This document shows, piece by piece, positions 32,057 to 39,533 of a stretch of 64,000 bases of DNA. The stretch is from contig JAUCZB010000006.1 of NCBI GenBank assembly GCA_030373325.1, positions 84,797 to 148,796 of the forward strand, given 5' to 3'. The number at the start of each line of letters is the position of its first letter. Position 1 is the stretch's first letter. A program made the translations under genes and the position numbers. The notes under the pieces are model-generated. The model saw only the letters and a program-made list of their open reading frames with translations, was not told the DNA's origin and searched no databases. The stretch comes from Cyanobium sp. CZS25K (GTDB lineage: Bacteria > Cyanobacteriota > Cyanobacteriia > PCC-6307 > Cyanobiaceae).

Positions 32057-32605
32057 TCAGTTCCGCGGGCCGGCCCGCAGATACCCCAGGGCGGAGCTGA
32101 GCGCCAGCAGCAGGGATGGCCAGAACAGCCACCAGCCGATGGCGTGAAGAAAGAGCGCGGTGGACGGCCCGGCGAGGCCCCAGTCCGGGGGCCAGAGCAG
32201 CAGCAGCAGCGACACGAACTGCAGGATCGTCTTGGCCTTGCCCCCCATCGAGGCGGGGCCGCCGCTGTCCTGGCCGGCCCGCCAGCCGGAGATCAGCAGC
32301 TCCCTGGCCAGCAGCAGCCACACTGCCCACAGGGGCAGACCACCGGTGTGGGCCAGCCACAGCAGCGGGGCGCTGATCAGGATCTTGTCGGTGAGGGGAT
32401 CCAGCCGCGCCCCCCACACCGAGCCACCACCGGCCCGGCGGGCCAGGGCGCCATCGGCCCAGTCGCTCAGCCCCCCCAGCAGCAGCAGCACCCAGGCCAG
32501 GGCGGGACGTCCGCCGGCCAGGGCCAGCAGCAGGGGCAACCCCATAACGGCCCGTCCGATGGTCAGCAGGTCGGCGAGGCGACGCAGAGGAAGGGTCCCG
32601 TTCAC
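32057..32605 (-). CDS. pgsA: CDP-diacylglycerol-glycerol-3-phosphate 3-phosphatidyltransferase PgsA
   Basis: Makes phosphatidylglycerol phosphate from CDP-diacylglycerol and glycerol 3-phosphate in the cytoplasmic membrane; phosphatidylglycerol is essential for cyanobacterial photosystems. The CDP-alcohol transferase motif D(x2)DG(x2)AR(x8)G(x3)D(x3)D is complete in DWADGALARRAGGGSVWG followed by ARLDPLTDK. Four or five hydrophobic segments follow (LISAPLLWLAH, LWAVWLLLARELLISGW, TILQFVSLLLLLW, FLHAIGWWLFWPSLLLAL). Start GTG 32605 is inferred because no ATG fits. The gene is divergent from the CBS gene by 30 bases. Confidence 0.92.
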   Translation of the reverse strand: MNGTLPLRRLADLLTIGRAVMGLPLLLALAGGRPALAWVLLLLGGLSDWADGALARRAGGGSVWGARLDPLTDKILISAPLLWLAHTGGLPLWAVWLLLARELLISGWRAGQDSGGPASMGGKAKTILQFVSLLLLLWPPDWGLAGPSTALFLHAIGWWLFWPSLLLALSSALGYLRAGPRN

Positions 32606-32635
32606 GAGCAGAATGCCATCACCGAGGAGATCCGC

Positions 32636-33103
32636 ATGGTCGTCGAGCGCAGCATGGCCGAGGTGATGACCAGCCCCGTGCTGAGCGTCACCACCACCAC
32701 TCCCCTGCAGGAAGCCGTGCAGCTGATGAGCGACCACCATGTCAGCGGTCTGCCGGTGCTCGATGAGCTCGGGAACCTGGTGGGGGAGCTCAGCGAACAG
32801 GATCTGATGGTGCGTGAAAGCGGCTTCGATGCCGGGCCCTACGTGATGCTGCTCGATGCCGTGATCTACCTGCGCAACCCGCTCGACTGGGACCGGCAGG
32901 TGCATCAGGTGCTGGGCAGCACCGTGGGCGATGTGATGGGCTCCAAGCCCCACAGTTGCCCCGTTGGCACCAGCCTGCCCCAGGCGGCCCGCCTGCTGCA
33001 CGACCGGGGCACCCAGCGCCTGTTCGTGCTCGACGACCAGGAGGCGCTGGTCGGGGTGATCACCCGGGGCGACGTGGTGCGGGCCCTCGCCGCCCAGGCC
33101 TGA
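32636..33103 (+). CDS. CBS-domain pair protein
   Basis: 155 residues: two CBS domains, about 5-60 (SMAEVMTSPVLSVTTTTPLQ, HHVSGLPVLDELGNLVGELS) and 95-152 (TVGDVMGSKPHSCPVGTSLP, DRGTQRLFVLDDQEALVGVI). CBS pairs bind adenosine nucleotides and act as sensors. Start ATG 32636 follows GAGGAG by about six bases. An insert of about 40 residues between the domains (SGFDAGPYVMLLDAVIYLRN) is typical of a cyanobacterial/plastid CBS subgroup that modulates thioredoxins (CBSX). That link is by resemblance only. Its 3' end overlaps the convergent PdeM gene by 44 bases. Confidence 0.9.
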   Translation: MVVERSMAEVMTSPVLSVTTTTPLQEAVQLMSDHHVSGLPVLDELGNLVGELSEQDLMVRESGFDAGPYVMLLDAVIYLRNPLDWDRQVHQVLGSTVGDVMGSKPHSCPVGTSLPQAARLLHDRGTQRLFVLDDQEALVGVITRGDVVRALAAQA

Positions 33104-33764
33104 AGCCGACCTGGCGGGGGGCAGGGGTCCAGGGAACGACGGCGCCATCGGCCACCAGCCAGAGCGCTTCGCCAGCTGAACAGGGATGGCCGCCGGTGAG
33201 CTGGCCGAAGGCGGGCAGGACCAGCTGATCGGCCGTCGGGTCGAAGGCGAAGCAGGGCAGCCGCAGCCGGTCGGCACCGCCCCCGATCAGGGCGACGGGG
33301 TGGCGATGGCCGCAGACGTTGAGCAGGCCGGCCCGAGGCTCGGGGGCGTGGCTCAGCCAGAGGGGACCCACGGCCACGGAGGCCTCCTGCTTCAGACCCT
33401 CGAGCCAGGAGCCCCGTTCGTGGTTGCCGCCGATCAGCCGCAGGGGGCAACCCAGCAGGTCCGGCAGGGCCCGCAGCTTCTGGCGCAGGTCCGCCGTCAG
33501 GCCCAGCCGGCTGTGGATCAGATCCCCCAGCACCAGCACCTGGACGGGCCTGTGGGCATGGGCCACCGCCAGCAGGGTGTTGAGGGTGGCCCCATCGCCA
33601 TCGCTGGGGAGCGGGATGCCCTGGCTCTGGAAGCTCTCCGCCTTGCCCAGGTGCAGATCCGCCAGCAGCAGCACGCCCTGGCGCGGGTCGAAGGCGGCCC
33701 GCGCGCCCAGCAGCTGCAGCCGGTGACCCCGCCAGTGGAACTCGGCCGCCCCCGAAGTGGTCAT
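33060..33764 (-). CDS. PdeM-type calcineurin-like phosphoesterase
   Basis: From ATG 33764, 234 residues. Metallophosphoesterase motifs in order: LLLADLHLGKAESF (DxH), VLVLGDLIHSR (GDxxH-like), LRLIGGNHERGSW (GNHE) and NVCGHRHPV (GHxH). This arrangement and the AEFHWRGHRLQLLGARAAFD start match the ligase-associated DNA damage response family PdeM. No DNA ligase or Lhr-type helicase partner is in view, so the DNA-repair role is inferred from the family only. It is divergent from the AAA/Fe-S fusion gene. Confidence 0.85.
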   Translation of the reverse strand: MTTSGAAEFHWRGHRLQLLGARAAFDPRQGVLLLADLHLGKAESFQSQGIPLPSDGDGATLNTLLAVAHAHRPVQVLVLGDLIHSRLGLTADLRQKLRALPDLLGCPLRLIGGNHERGSWLEGLKQEASVAVGPLWLSHAPEPRAGLLNVCGHRHPVALIGGGADRLRLPCFAFDPTADQLVLPAFGQLTGGHPCSAGEALWLVADGAVVPWTPAPRQVGFRPGRRGPAPRRPG

Positions 33765-33854
33765 GGTTGATCGATCACAGAGCCGATGGCACCGGAGCCG
33801 CAGCCCAGGCGTCCCATCTTCTCCGGCGAGAATCACCCCAGCGCGCGGTCAGCG

Positions 33855-35981
33855 ATGACGTCAAGCCAGCCGGAGGCCAGCAGCGAGGCGAGGGCCTGCC
33901 TGCTGCGCCTGGCTCCCTACCTGCTGGGCCGGGCCCGCCGCGGGGTCGTCGGCAGCAGCCGCTATGCCCAGAAACTGCGGGACGCCATCCGCGCCGCGGC
34001 AGCCGACGCCACGGCCCGGCCAGTGCTGATCAGCGGGGAACCGGGCCTGGAGAAGGACAACATCGCTGCCCTGATCCACTTCGGCTCGAAGGCCCGCAAG
34101 CAGCTGCTGGTGCGCATCAACTGCGCCCTGCTGCGCCCCGACGGCGCCGAGCTGTTCGCCCCCACCGGCGACGGCATGGCCCTGATCGACTGCATCGGCC
34201 AAGGCGCTCTGCTGCTCGATCAGATCGATCGCGCCGCCCCCTCCCTGCGGCCCGCCCTGCTGGAGCTGGCCCGCAGCGGCCGCTGGCGTTCCCCGGCCGG
34301 CGACCAGGCCGAGCATGTCTTCGCCGGACGGGTGTTCCTCACCGCCGAGAAGAGCGAGCCCGATTTCGACAGCCTCTGCTGCCACATCCGCGTGCCGCCC
34401 CTGCGGGTGCGGCGCCAGGACCTGGGCGAATGGCTGCGCTACGGGGTGCGCCAGCGGGCCCTCAGCCTGGGCTGGAGCCGGCCGCCCGGCGTGGGGGAGG
34501 CCCTGGTGAAGAGGCTGCAGGGCTACGACTTCCCCGGCAACGTGCGCGAGTTGCTGGTGCTGATCGACCGGGCCCTGCGCCAGTGCAGTGACGACCACCC
34601 CGACGCGCTGCCCGAGGACGTGTTCTGGACCCTGCGGCGGCCCCAGCGGGCCCGCTTCGATCTCTGGCGCTGGAAACCGTTCCTGCGCGACGCCATGCGT
34701 TCGCCCCGGTTCTGGAACGGGCTGCTGTTCGGCCTGGTGAGCTGGGTGTTCGTGCTGGTCAACCTGTGGCTCTGGTGGGGCCCCCAGGACCGCGCCCACA
34801 ACGGTGGCCTGAACCTTTTCTGGGCCTGGTGGTGGCCCCTGATCCTGCTGGGATATCCCCTGGTGGGACGCCTTTGGTGCTCCTTCTGTCCGTTCATGGC
34901 GTGGGGCGAGATCAGCCAGCGGCTGGCGAAGCGCTTGGGCTGGCAGCCGGCCCGCTGGCCGCGGGGGGACACGGACCGCTGGGCGGCGCCCCTGCTGGCG
35001 GCAGGCTTCGCGGCGATTCTGCTGTGGGAGGAACTGGGCGATCTGCGCAACAGCGCCTGGCAGAGCAGCGCCCTGCTGCTGCTGATCACCGCCGGAGCCG
35101 TGGTCGGCTCGCTGCGCTTCGAGAAGCGCTTCTGGTGCCGCTACCTCTGCCCGGTGGGGGGCATGAACGGCCTGTTCGCCAAGCTGGCGATCAGCGAACT
35201 GCGGGCCGAGGCGGGCACCTGCAGCGGCAGCTGCAACAGCTACGCCTGCTTCAAGGGGGGTCCGGCGGAAGGGGAAGGCCTGGCCACCGCCGGCTGCCCC
35301 CTGGGCACCCATCCGGCCCACCTGGTGGACAACCGCAACTGCGTGCTGTGCCTCACCTGTGCCCAGGCCTGCCCCCACCGGTCGGTGCAGCTCCGCCTGA
35401 GGCCCCCCGCCGCCGACCTGCAGCGGGACATGGCACCACCGGCCGGGGAGGCCGGCCTGATCCTGGTGCTGGCGGGAGGGATCTGCCTGCGGCAGTGGGA
35501 GCGGCTGCTGGGGTGGCTGCCGCTGGCACCGGCCTCCCTGGAACAGGGGCCGATGCTGCCGCGTCTGGCCTTCGCCGCCCTCGCCCTCGCCCTGCCGGCG
35601 GGGCTGTGGCTGGCCCTGCGGCCCCTGGTGAAGCGGCTGCGCCCCGCCACGACCAGCTGGCAACTGCTCTATGGCCTGCTGCCGCTGCTCTGGGCCCTGC
35701 TGCTGGCCCAGCACCTGCCCATGGGCATGGCGGAAGGGGGCCTGCTGCTGCCGGTGAGCACCGAGAGCCTTTGGCCCGAACTGGCCACCCGGCTGCCCGC
35801 CTGGAGCGCCGATGCCCATGTGGTCGGCTTCTGCCAGAGCCTGGCGGTGCTGGTGGGTGTGGGCGGATCCCTGCTGATGCTGCGGCGGTTGCTGCAACTG
35901 GCTTTCTGGGCCGTCCCCTCCCTGGCCCTGAGCGGTCTGGTGATCGGCCTGGGGGCAGGCGGACGCTGGCTGGTGGGCTGA
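33855..35981 (+). CDS. Sigma-54-activator-type AAA domain fused to NapH/CcoG-like 4Fe-4S membrane protein
   Basis: 709 residues from ATG 33855. Residues 30-255 follow the sigma-54 activator AAA fold: LISGEPGLEKDNIAALIHFG (Walker A region near 59, where GxxGTGKE is expected, so the P-loop is degenerate), NCALLRPDGAELFAPTGDG, GALLLDQIDRAAPSLRPALL, and YDFPGNVRELLVLIDRALRQ. The GAFTGA loop that contacts sigma-54 is missing. Residues 285-500 carry membrane segments and two NapH/CcoG-like CxxxCP boxes (WCSFCPF, CRYLCPVGG), then CxxCxxCxxxCP at 496-506. Several more membrane helices close the protein. A redox-sensing or electron-transfer membrane protein is likely; partner unknown. Confidence 0.85.
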   Translation: MTSSQPEASSEARACLLRLAPYLLGRARRGVVGSSRYAQKLRDAIRAAAADATARPVLISGEPGLEKDNIAALIHFGSKARKQLLVRINCALLRPDGAELFAPTGDGMALIDCIGQGALLLDQIDRAAPSLRPALLELARSGRWRSPAGDQAEHVFAGRVFLTAEKSEPDFDSLCCHIRVPPLRVRRQDLGEWLRYGVRQRALSLGWSRPPGVGEALVKRLQGYDFPGNVRELLVLIDRALRQCSDDHPDALPEDVFWTLRRPQRARFDLWRWKPFLRDAMRSPRFWNGLLFGLVSWVFVLVNLWLWWGPQDRAHNGGLNLFWAWWWPLILLGYPLVGRLWCSFCPFMAWGEISQRLAKRLGWQPARWPRGDTDRWAAPLLAAGFAAILLWEELGDLRNSAWQSSALLLLITAGAVVGSLRFEKRFWCRYLCPVGGMNGLFAKLAISELRAEAGTCSGSCNSYACFKGGPAEGEGLATAGCPLGTHPAHLVDNRNCVLCLTCAQACPHRSVQLRLRPPAADLQRDMAPPAGEAGLILVLAGGICLRQWERLLGWLPLAPASLEQGPMLPRLAFAALALALPAGLWLALRPLVKRLRPATTSWQLLYGLLPLLWALLLAQHLPMGMAEGGLLLPVSTESLWPELATRLPAWSADAHVVGFCQSLAVLVGVGGSLLMLRRLLQLAFWAVPSLALSGLVIGLGAGGRWLVG

Positions 35982-36003
35982 GCGGGAGGCCGCGGGATCC
36001 GCC

Positions 36004-36633
36004 TCAGCGGTTGCTGCAGAGACGCCTCAGATCGCTGGTGGCATAGAGGGGCACCACCGGCGCGTCAGGGTTCGCCGGCCCAGGGGAGCGCTCCAGGTGA
36101 AGGCGCGTCAGGGAATGGGCGGCCCCAAGGGCGTTGGCGAGCCGCAACTTCTGCTCACCGGTGGCCCGCTGCCAGGCCTGGCAGGTGGCTGCGCCGGACC
36201 CTTGCTCGGGAGGGACCTGGGCCAGGGCTCCGGGGTGTGCGGCGCCCAGCCCCAGGGCCACCATCAGCCCCAGAACCCGACGGCCACGCCAGCACCCTCC
36301 CCCCAGGACCGGCGAGTGGCGCACCTGCCGCGAGCGGCCCACGTACACCCAGGCCAAGCGCCCGTCCATGAGGGGCATGGGCTGCCGGTCGTAGAGGCGG
36401 GGATAGCCCTCAAGCCGGTCGAGGGCGTCCAGGGCCCGGTCCACGAGCCGGTAGACCTCCCCCTGCACCATGCCGCTGCCCGCGATCGCCATGGGGAAGG
36501 GACCGAGGTCGTGCAGCACCAGCCCGCCCACGGTGCCCTCCCCCTCGAAGCCGCACCCCCCGAGCCAGTGGTGATTGACCTGGCCCCGCTGGAGGGTGCC
36601 GTACACGAAGACCAGCTCGGGATTCCGGTTCAC
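36004..36633 (-). CDS. Gamma-glutamylcyclotransferase-like (AIG2) domain with membrane segment and C-terminal tail
   Basis: 209 residues from GTG 36633. Residues 1-105 are AIG2/cyclotransferase-like: ELVFVYGTLQRGQVNHHWLG (substrate-phosphate loop YGTLxxG), GPFPMAIAGSGMVQGEVY and the catalytic-Glu helix ALDRLEGYPRLYDRQPM. A basic stretch and a membrane segment (VLGLMVALGLGAAHPGA) follow, then about 75 residues with two Cys (AATCQAWQRATGEQKLR, DLRRLCSNR). The family opens or cleaves gamma-glutamyl bonds, for example in glutathione. The additional C-terminal part beyond the membrane segment is unusual. Fusion through read-through of a second exported gene is an alternative. Confidence 0.7.
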   Translation of the reverse strand: MNRNPELVFVYGTLQRGQVNHHWLGGCGFEGEGTVGGLVLHDLGPFPMAIAGSGMVQGEVYRLVDRALDALDRLEGYPRLYDRQPMPLMDGRLAWVYVGRSRQVRHSPVLGGGCWRGRRVLGLMVALGLGAAHPGALAQVPPEQGSGAATCQAWQRATGEQKLRLANALGAAHSLTRLHLERSPGPANPDAPVVPLYATSDLRRLCSNR

Positions 36634-36693
36634 GGGGCGGGCCAGGGAGAGCAGGGCCAATGGCCATAATGAATCGGTTTCGCACCGGATTCC

Positions 36694-36777
36694 ATGACCA
36701 TCGCCCTGCTCGCGGCGTTGCTGGGTTCGCTGGTGTTGATGGGCTGGATCGTGAAGCGGCTCGAGAAGGCCTCCTGA
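36694..36777 (+). CDS. Putative 27-residue single-span membrane peptide
   Basis: ATG 36694 to TGA 36777 encodes a hydrophobic span (TIALLAALLGSLVLMGWIV) and a basic tail KRLEKAS. A CATAAT lies about 25 bases upstream and could be a -10 element, but no Shine-Dalgarno sequence is seen. Size and topology resemble small subunits of photosynthetic complexes, yet none of the known ones (PetN, PetL, PsbX, PsbY, PsaM) fits its sequence. It fills the gap between two divergently arranged minus-strand genes. Confidence 0.4.
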   Translation: MTIALLAALLGSLVLMGWIVKRLEKAS

Positions 36778-36778
36778 A

Positions 36779-37612
36779 TCAGACCTCCAGGTGGCGAACC
36801 TGGCCCGCAACCCGGATCGAGCCGCCCGGTTCCCCGGGAATCTCGGCGCTGAGCAGGGAGCGGCAGCCCATGTCCTCCCCCTGCACCACCGTGATGCGGC
36901 CGCCGTGGGGCCAGCCGAGGCTCTGCAGATAGCCAGCCAGGGCCGCGGTGGCCGACCCCGTGGCCGGATCCTCATAGACGCCACAGGCGGCGGCGGGATT
37001 GCGGCTGTGGAACGTCCGGGGCCCTTCTGCCCACACCAGCAGGAGCGTCAGCAGTCCCGCCTCCCCCATCAGTCGGGCCCCGTCCTCCATGGCGTAGCGC
37101 ATGGCCGCCAGGTCCCCACGGCGGCGCAGGGCCAGCAGCAGGTGGTCGGCACCGCCGTGGACGATGGCCGCTGACAGGACCGGGTCCAGGTCGCTGGGTT
37201 CGTAGCCGAACAGCGCCAGGCTGGCGATGAGCAGATCGGGCGCCACGGGGCGCTGGTGGGTGGGGGGCGACTGCAGGGCGGCGCTCCAGTGCTCCCCCTG
37301 GCGCCGCCCCTCCACCGTGATCTCGGCCTGGTTCAGCGTGAGCGGGAAGACCCCGTCGCCGCAGCGCTCGGCCAGGGCGGCCCCCAGGGCGACGGTGGCA
37401 TGGCCGCAGAAGGGCACTTCGACGGTCGGGGAGAAATAGCGCACCCGCCAGCCCGCCCCATGCGGGGCTGAGAAAACCGTTTCCGAATACCCCACCGCGG
37501 CGGCGATCCGCTGCATCTCCCCGGCCTCCGGCAGGTGATCGCCGATCACGACGCCGGCGGGATTGCCGCCCCGATCACCGTCGCTGAAAGCCGCCAGGCG
37601 CAGGAGGGTCAT
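36779..37612 (-). CDS. PhzF-family protein (isomerase/epimerase fold)
   Basis: 277 residues from ATG 37612. PhzF signatures: RLAAFSDGDRGGNPAGVVIG (family start xVFxxxxxxGNPxxVV), VGYSETVFSAPHGAGWRVRY with the catalytic Glu in YSETVF, FSPTVEVPFCGHATVALGAA, and near the end GVYEDPATGSATAALAGYLQ. Homologues isomerise small diacids or lactones; the natural substrate here is unknown. The protein is soluble. It follows the NYN gene closely on the same strand (seven bases between stop and start). Confidence 0.88.
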   Translation of the reverse strand: MTLLRLAAFSDGDRGGNPAGVVIGDHLPEAGEMQRIAAAVGYSETVFSAPHGAGWRVRYFSPTVEVPFCGHATVALGAALAERCGDGVFPLTLNQAEITVEGRRQGEHWSAALQSPPTHQRPVAPDLLIASLALFGYEPSDLDPVLSAAIVHGGADHLLLALRRRGDLAAMRYAMEDGARLMGEAGLLTLLLVWAEGPRTFHSRNPAAACGVYEDPATGSATAALAGYLQSLGWPHGGRITVVQGEDMGCRSLLSAEIPGEPGGSIRVAGQVRHLEV

Positions 37613-37619
37613 GCCGGCC

Positions 37620-38429
37620 TCAGTCGTCTTCCCGGGCTCGCACGTACACGATCGTGCGGTTGCCGCTCGGGGCCTCCCGCTCCTCCATCCCGAACAGGGA
37701 GGGACAGCCGCGGACCAGATCGGAGAGCTTGCGGAAGCCGTAGAGGCGGGTGTCGAAGTCGGGCTGGATCTTCTGCAGATAGCTGCCGAAGGTGCCCAGC
37801 TGGGTCCAGCCCGATTCATCCACCGAGCGATCCAGCGCCTCCATCAGGAAATCGGCGGGGATGACGGGATGGCCGGCGGTGGGCGGATCGGCCTCCCGGG
37901 GCCGCCGGGAGCGTTCCGGTTCGACGGCGTCATCGCCGTGGCGGGAGGCGGTGCGCAGCACTTCGGTGAACAGGAACTTGTGGCAGGCATTGCGGAAGGC
38001 CGCCGGGGTCTTCTCCTCGCCGAAGCCGTAGACCAGCAGGCCCTCCTCCCGCAGGCGCACGGCCAGGCCGGTGAAGTCGCTGTCGCTGGTCACCAGGCAG
38101 AAACCATCGAAGCGACGGGTGTAGAGCAGATCCATCGCGTCGATGATGAGGGCGCTGTCGGTGGCGTTCTTGCCCACGGTGTAGGCGAACTGCTGCATCG
38201 GCTTGATCGAGAACTTGTTGAGCAACGCCTTCCAGGAGGCGCTCTGGCTCGAGGTGAAATCGCCGTAGATGCGTCGCACGATCGCCTCCCCGAAACGGGC
38301 CACCTCTTCCAGCACCGCCTCGATCACCGCCGCCCGGGCGTTGTCGGCATCGATCAGGACCGCCAGCTGCTTGCCGTTCTCCTCTGCCAGGCCCCCGGCC
38401 GCCGCGTGGGCTCCCGATGGGCTTTTCAT
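37620..38429 (-). CDS. NYN-domain (LabA/DUF88-like) protein with C-terminal OST-HTH-like domain
   Basis: 269 residues from ATG 38429. NYN/PIN-like nuclease: LAVLIDADNARAAVIEAVLE, RIYGDFTSSQSASWKALLNK, KNATDSALIIDAMDLLYT and FCLVTSDSDFTGLAVRLREE, with the conserved Asp residues in each block. Residues 195-265 form an OST-HTH/LOTUS-like segment (ESGWTQLGTFGSYLQKIQPD, LRKLSD-type FRKLSDLVRGCPSLF). The family includes LabA, a modulator of circadian gene expression in Synechococcus, and RNA-binding nucleases. Role here is probably RNA processing. Confidence 0.88.
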   Translation of the reverse strand: MKSPSGAHAAAGGLAEENGKQLAVLIDADNARAAVIEAVLEEVARFGEAIVRRIYGDFTSSQSASWKALLNKFSIKPMQQFAYTVGKNATDSALIIDAMDLLYTRRFDGFCLVTSDSDFTGLAVRLREEGLLVYGFGEEKTPAAFRNACHKFLFTEVLRTASRHGDDAVEPERSRRPREADPPTAGHPVIPADFLMEALDRSVDESGWTQLGTFGSYLQKIQPDFDTRLYGFRKLSDLVRGCPSLFGMEEREAPSGNRTIVYVRAREDD

Positions 38430-38483
38430 CGCGCGCCCCCAGAGGCCCTTGACCCTACCCGCCGCGCGGACACGTGTCCCCCG

Positions 38484-39533
38484 ATGCCGCCGAGACCCCA
38501 TGGCGACAGGAGAATCCTGGCCATGGTTCTGCCGCTCGCCGCCGCCGCTGCCCCCCCCCTCCTGCCCTGCCCTGCCGAGGCGGGCTGGGAACTGGTGGCC
38601 GGCGCACGGCTGCCGCGGCGTGGGGCGAATGGGCAGCCGTCGGGAGGCTTCTCGGCCGCCGGCTACCGGCCCGAAACGGATGAACTTCTGCTGCTCAGTG
38701 ACGCGCCCCGGGGCCGCATCAGCGGCTGGAGCGGCCTGCGCAAGCTGGGTCTGGTGCCCCTGCGCCCCCTGTTCCGGCTGGAACTGCAGGGATCCCCGCA
38801 GGCCGCGCTGCCGGAGGAGATCGATGGCGAAGGCCTGGTGGTGCTTGGCAACCGCCTCTGGGTCGCCAGCGAAGGGCGCCGCAGTGCCGCCCGTGAGGCG
38901 CAACTGCTGGCCTTCGATCGGCTCAGCGGCCGGCTGGAACGCGCCTATCCCCTGCCGACCGACTGGCAGCCTGCCCCGGGACGGGGGCTCGTCGCCAACC
39001 GGGGGCCGGAATCCCTGGCCCTGCTGCGCCGGCCGGGGCAGACGGACGTGCTGCTGATGGCCTCGGAATCCCCCCTGCTGCAGGATCCTGCCGGCCAGGT
39101 CCGGCTGCTCGCCTGGTCACTGAACGCCTCCGGGCCGGTGGCCCGACCCCTGGGGCGGCTGGCCATTCCCGTCGGCGAAGGCTGGGGGCTGACCGATCTG
39201 CTGGTGGTGAACGACACCGGAGCCGCCCCGGGGCTGCTGGCCCTGCTGCGGCGCTTCCAGCCCCCCGACCGATGGCAGGTGCTCCTGGCCCACTACCCGC
39301 TTCCAGACGGCCGTGCCGATCCCGATGGCGTGCTGGAGCCCCTCCGCAGCTGGGATCTGATCGAGGCCGGCCTCCCCCCCGACAACTGGGAAGCGATGAC
39401 CCTCGGGCCGGAGCAGGCCGATGGCAGCCCCAGCCTGCTGCTCGCCGCCGACGACAACTTCAGCGCCCTGCAGGACAACCATCTGGCCCTGCTGGTGCCC
39501 CGCCGCAGCGGTAGCTGCCCCCCGAAGCCATGA
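38484..39533 (+). CDS. Exported esterase-like/phytase-like beta-propeller protein
   Basis: 349 residues from ATG 38484. A signal peptide (ILAMVLPLAAAAAPPLLPC) precedes a domain of the 'esterase-like activity of phytase' family: GGFSAAGYRPETDELLLLSD, IDGEGLVVLGNRLWVASEGR and NRGPESLALLRRPGQTDVLL, ending in a block with NWEAMTLGPEQADGSPSLLL and AADDNFSALQDNHLALL. The domain is predicted to bind metal and act on phosphate esters. Its stop overlaps the PhoX start (ATGA, 39530-39533), so the two are translated together, which supports a shared role in organic phosphate use. Confidence 0.85.
   Translation: MPPRPHGDRRILAMVLPLAAAAAPPLLPCPAEAGWELVAGARLPRRGANGQPSGGFSAAGYRPETDELLLLSDAPRGRISGWSGLRKLGLVPLRPLFRLELQGSPQAALPEEIDGEGLVVLGNRLWVASEGRRSAAREAQLLAFDRLSGRLERAYPLPTDWQPAPGRGLVANRGPESLALLRRPGQTDVLLMASESPLLQDPAGQVRLLAWSLNASGPVARPLGRLAIPVGEGWGLTDLLVVNDTGAAPGLLALLRRFQPPDRWQVLLAHYPLPDGRADPDGVLEPLRSWDLIEAGLPPDNWEAMTLGPEQADGSPSLLLAADDNFSALQDNHLALLVPRRSGSCPPKP

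Noticed and set aside
33861..35897. Long minus-strand open frame opposite the AAA/Fe-S gene
   Set aside because: Translation is dominated by Gln, Pro, His and Ala; the plus strand has clear motifs in the same region.
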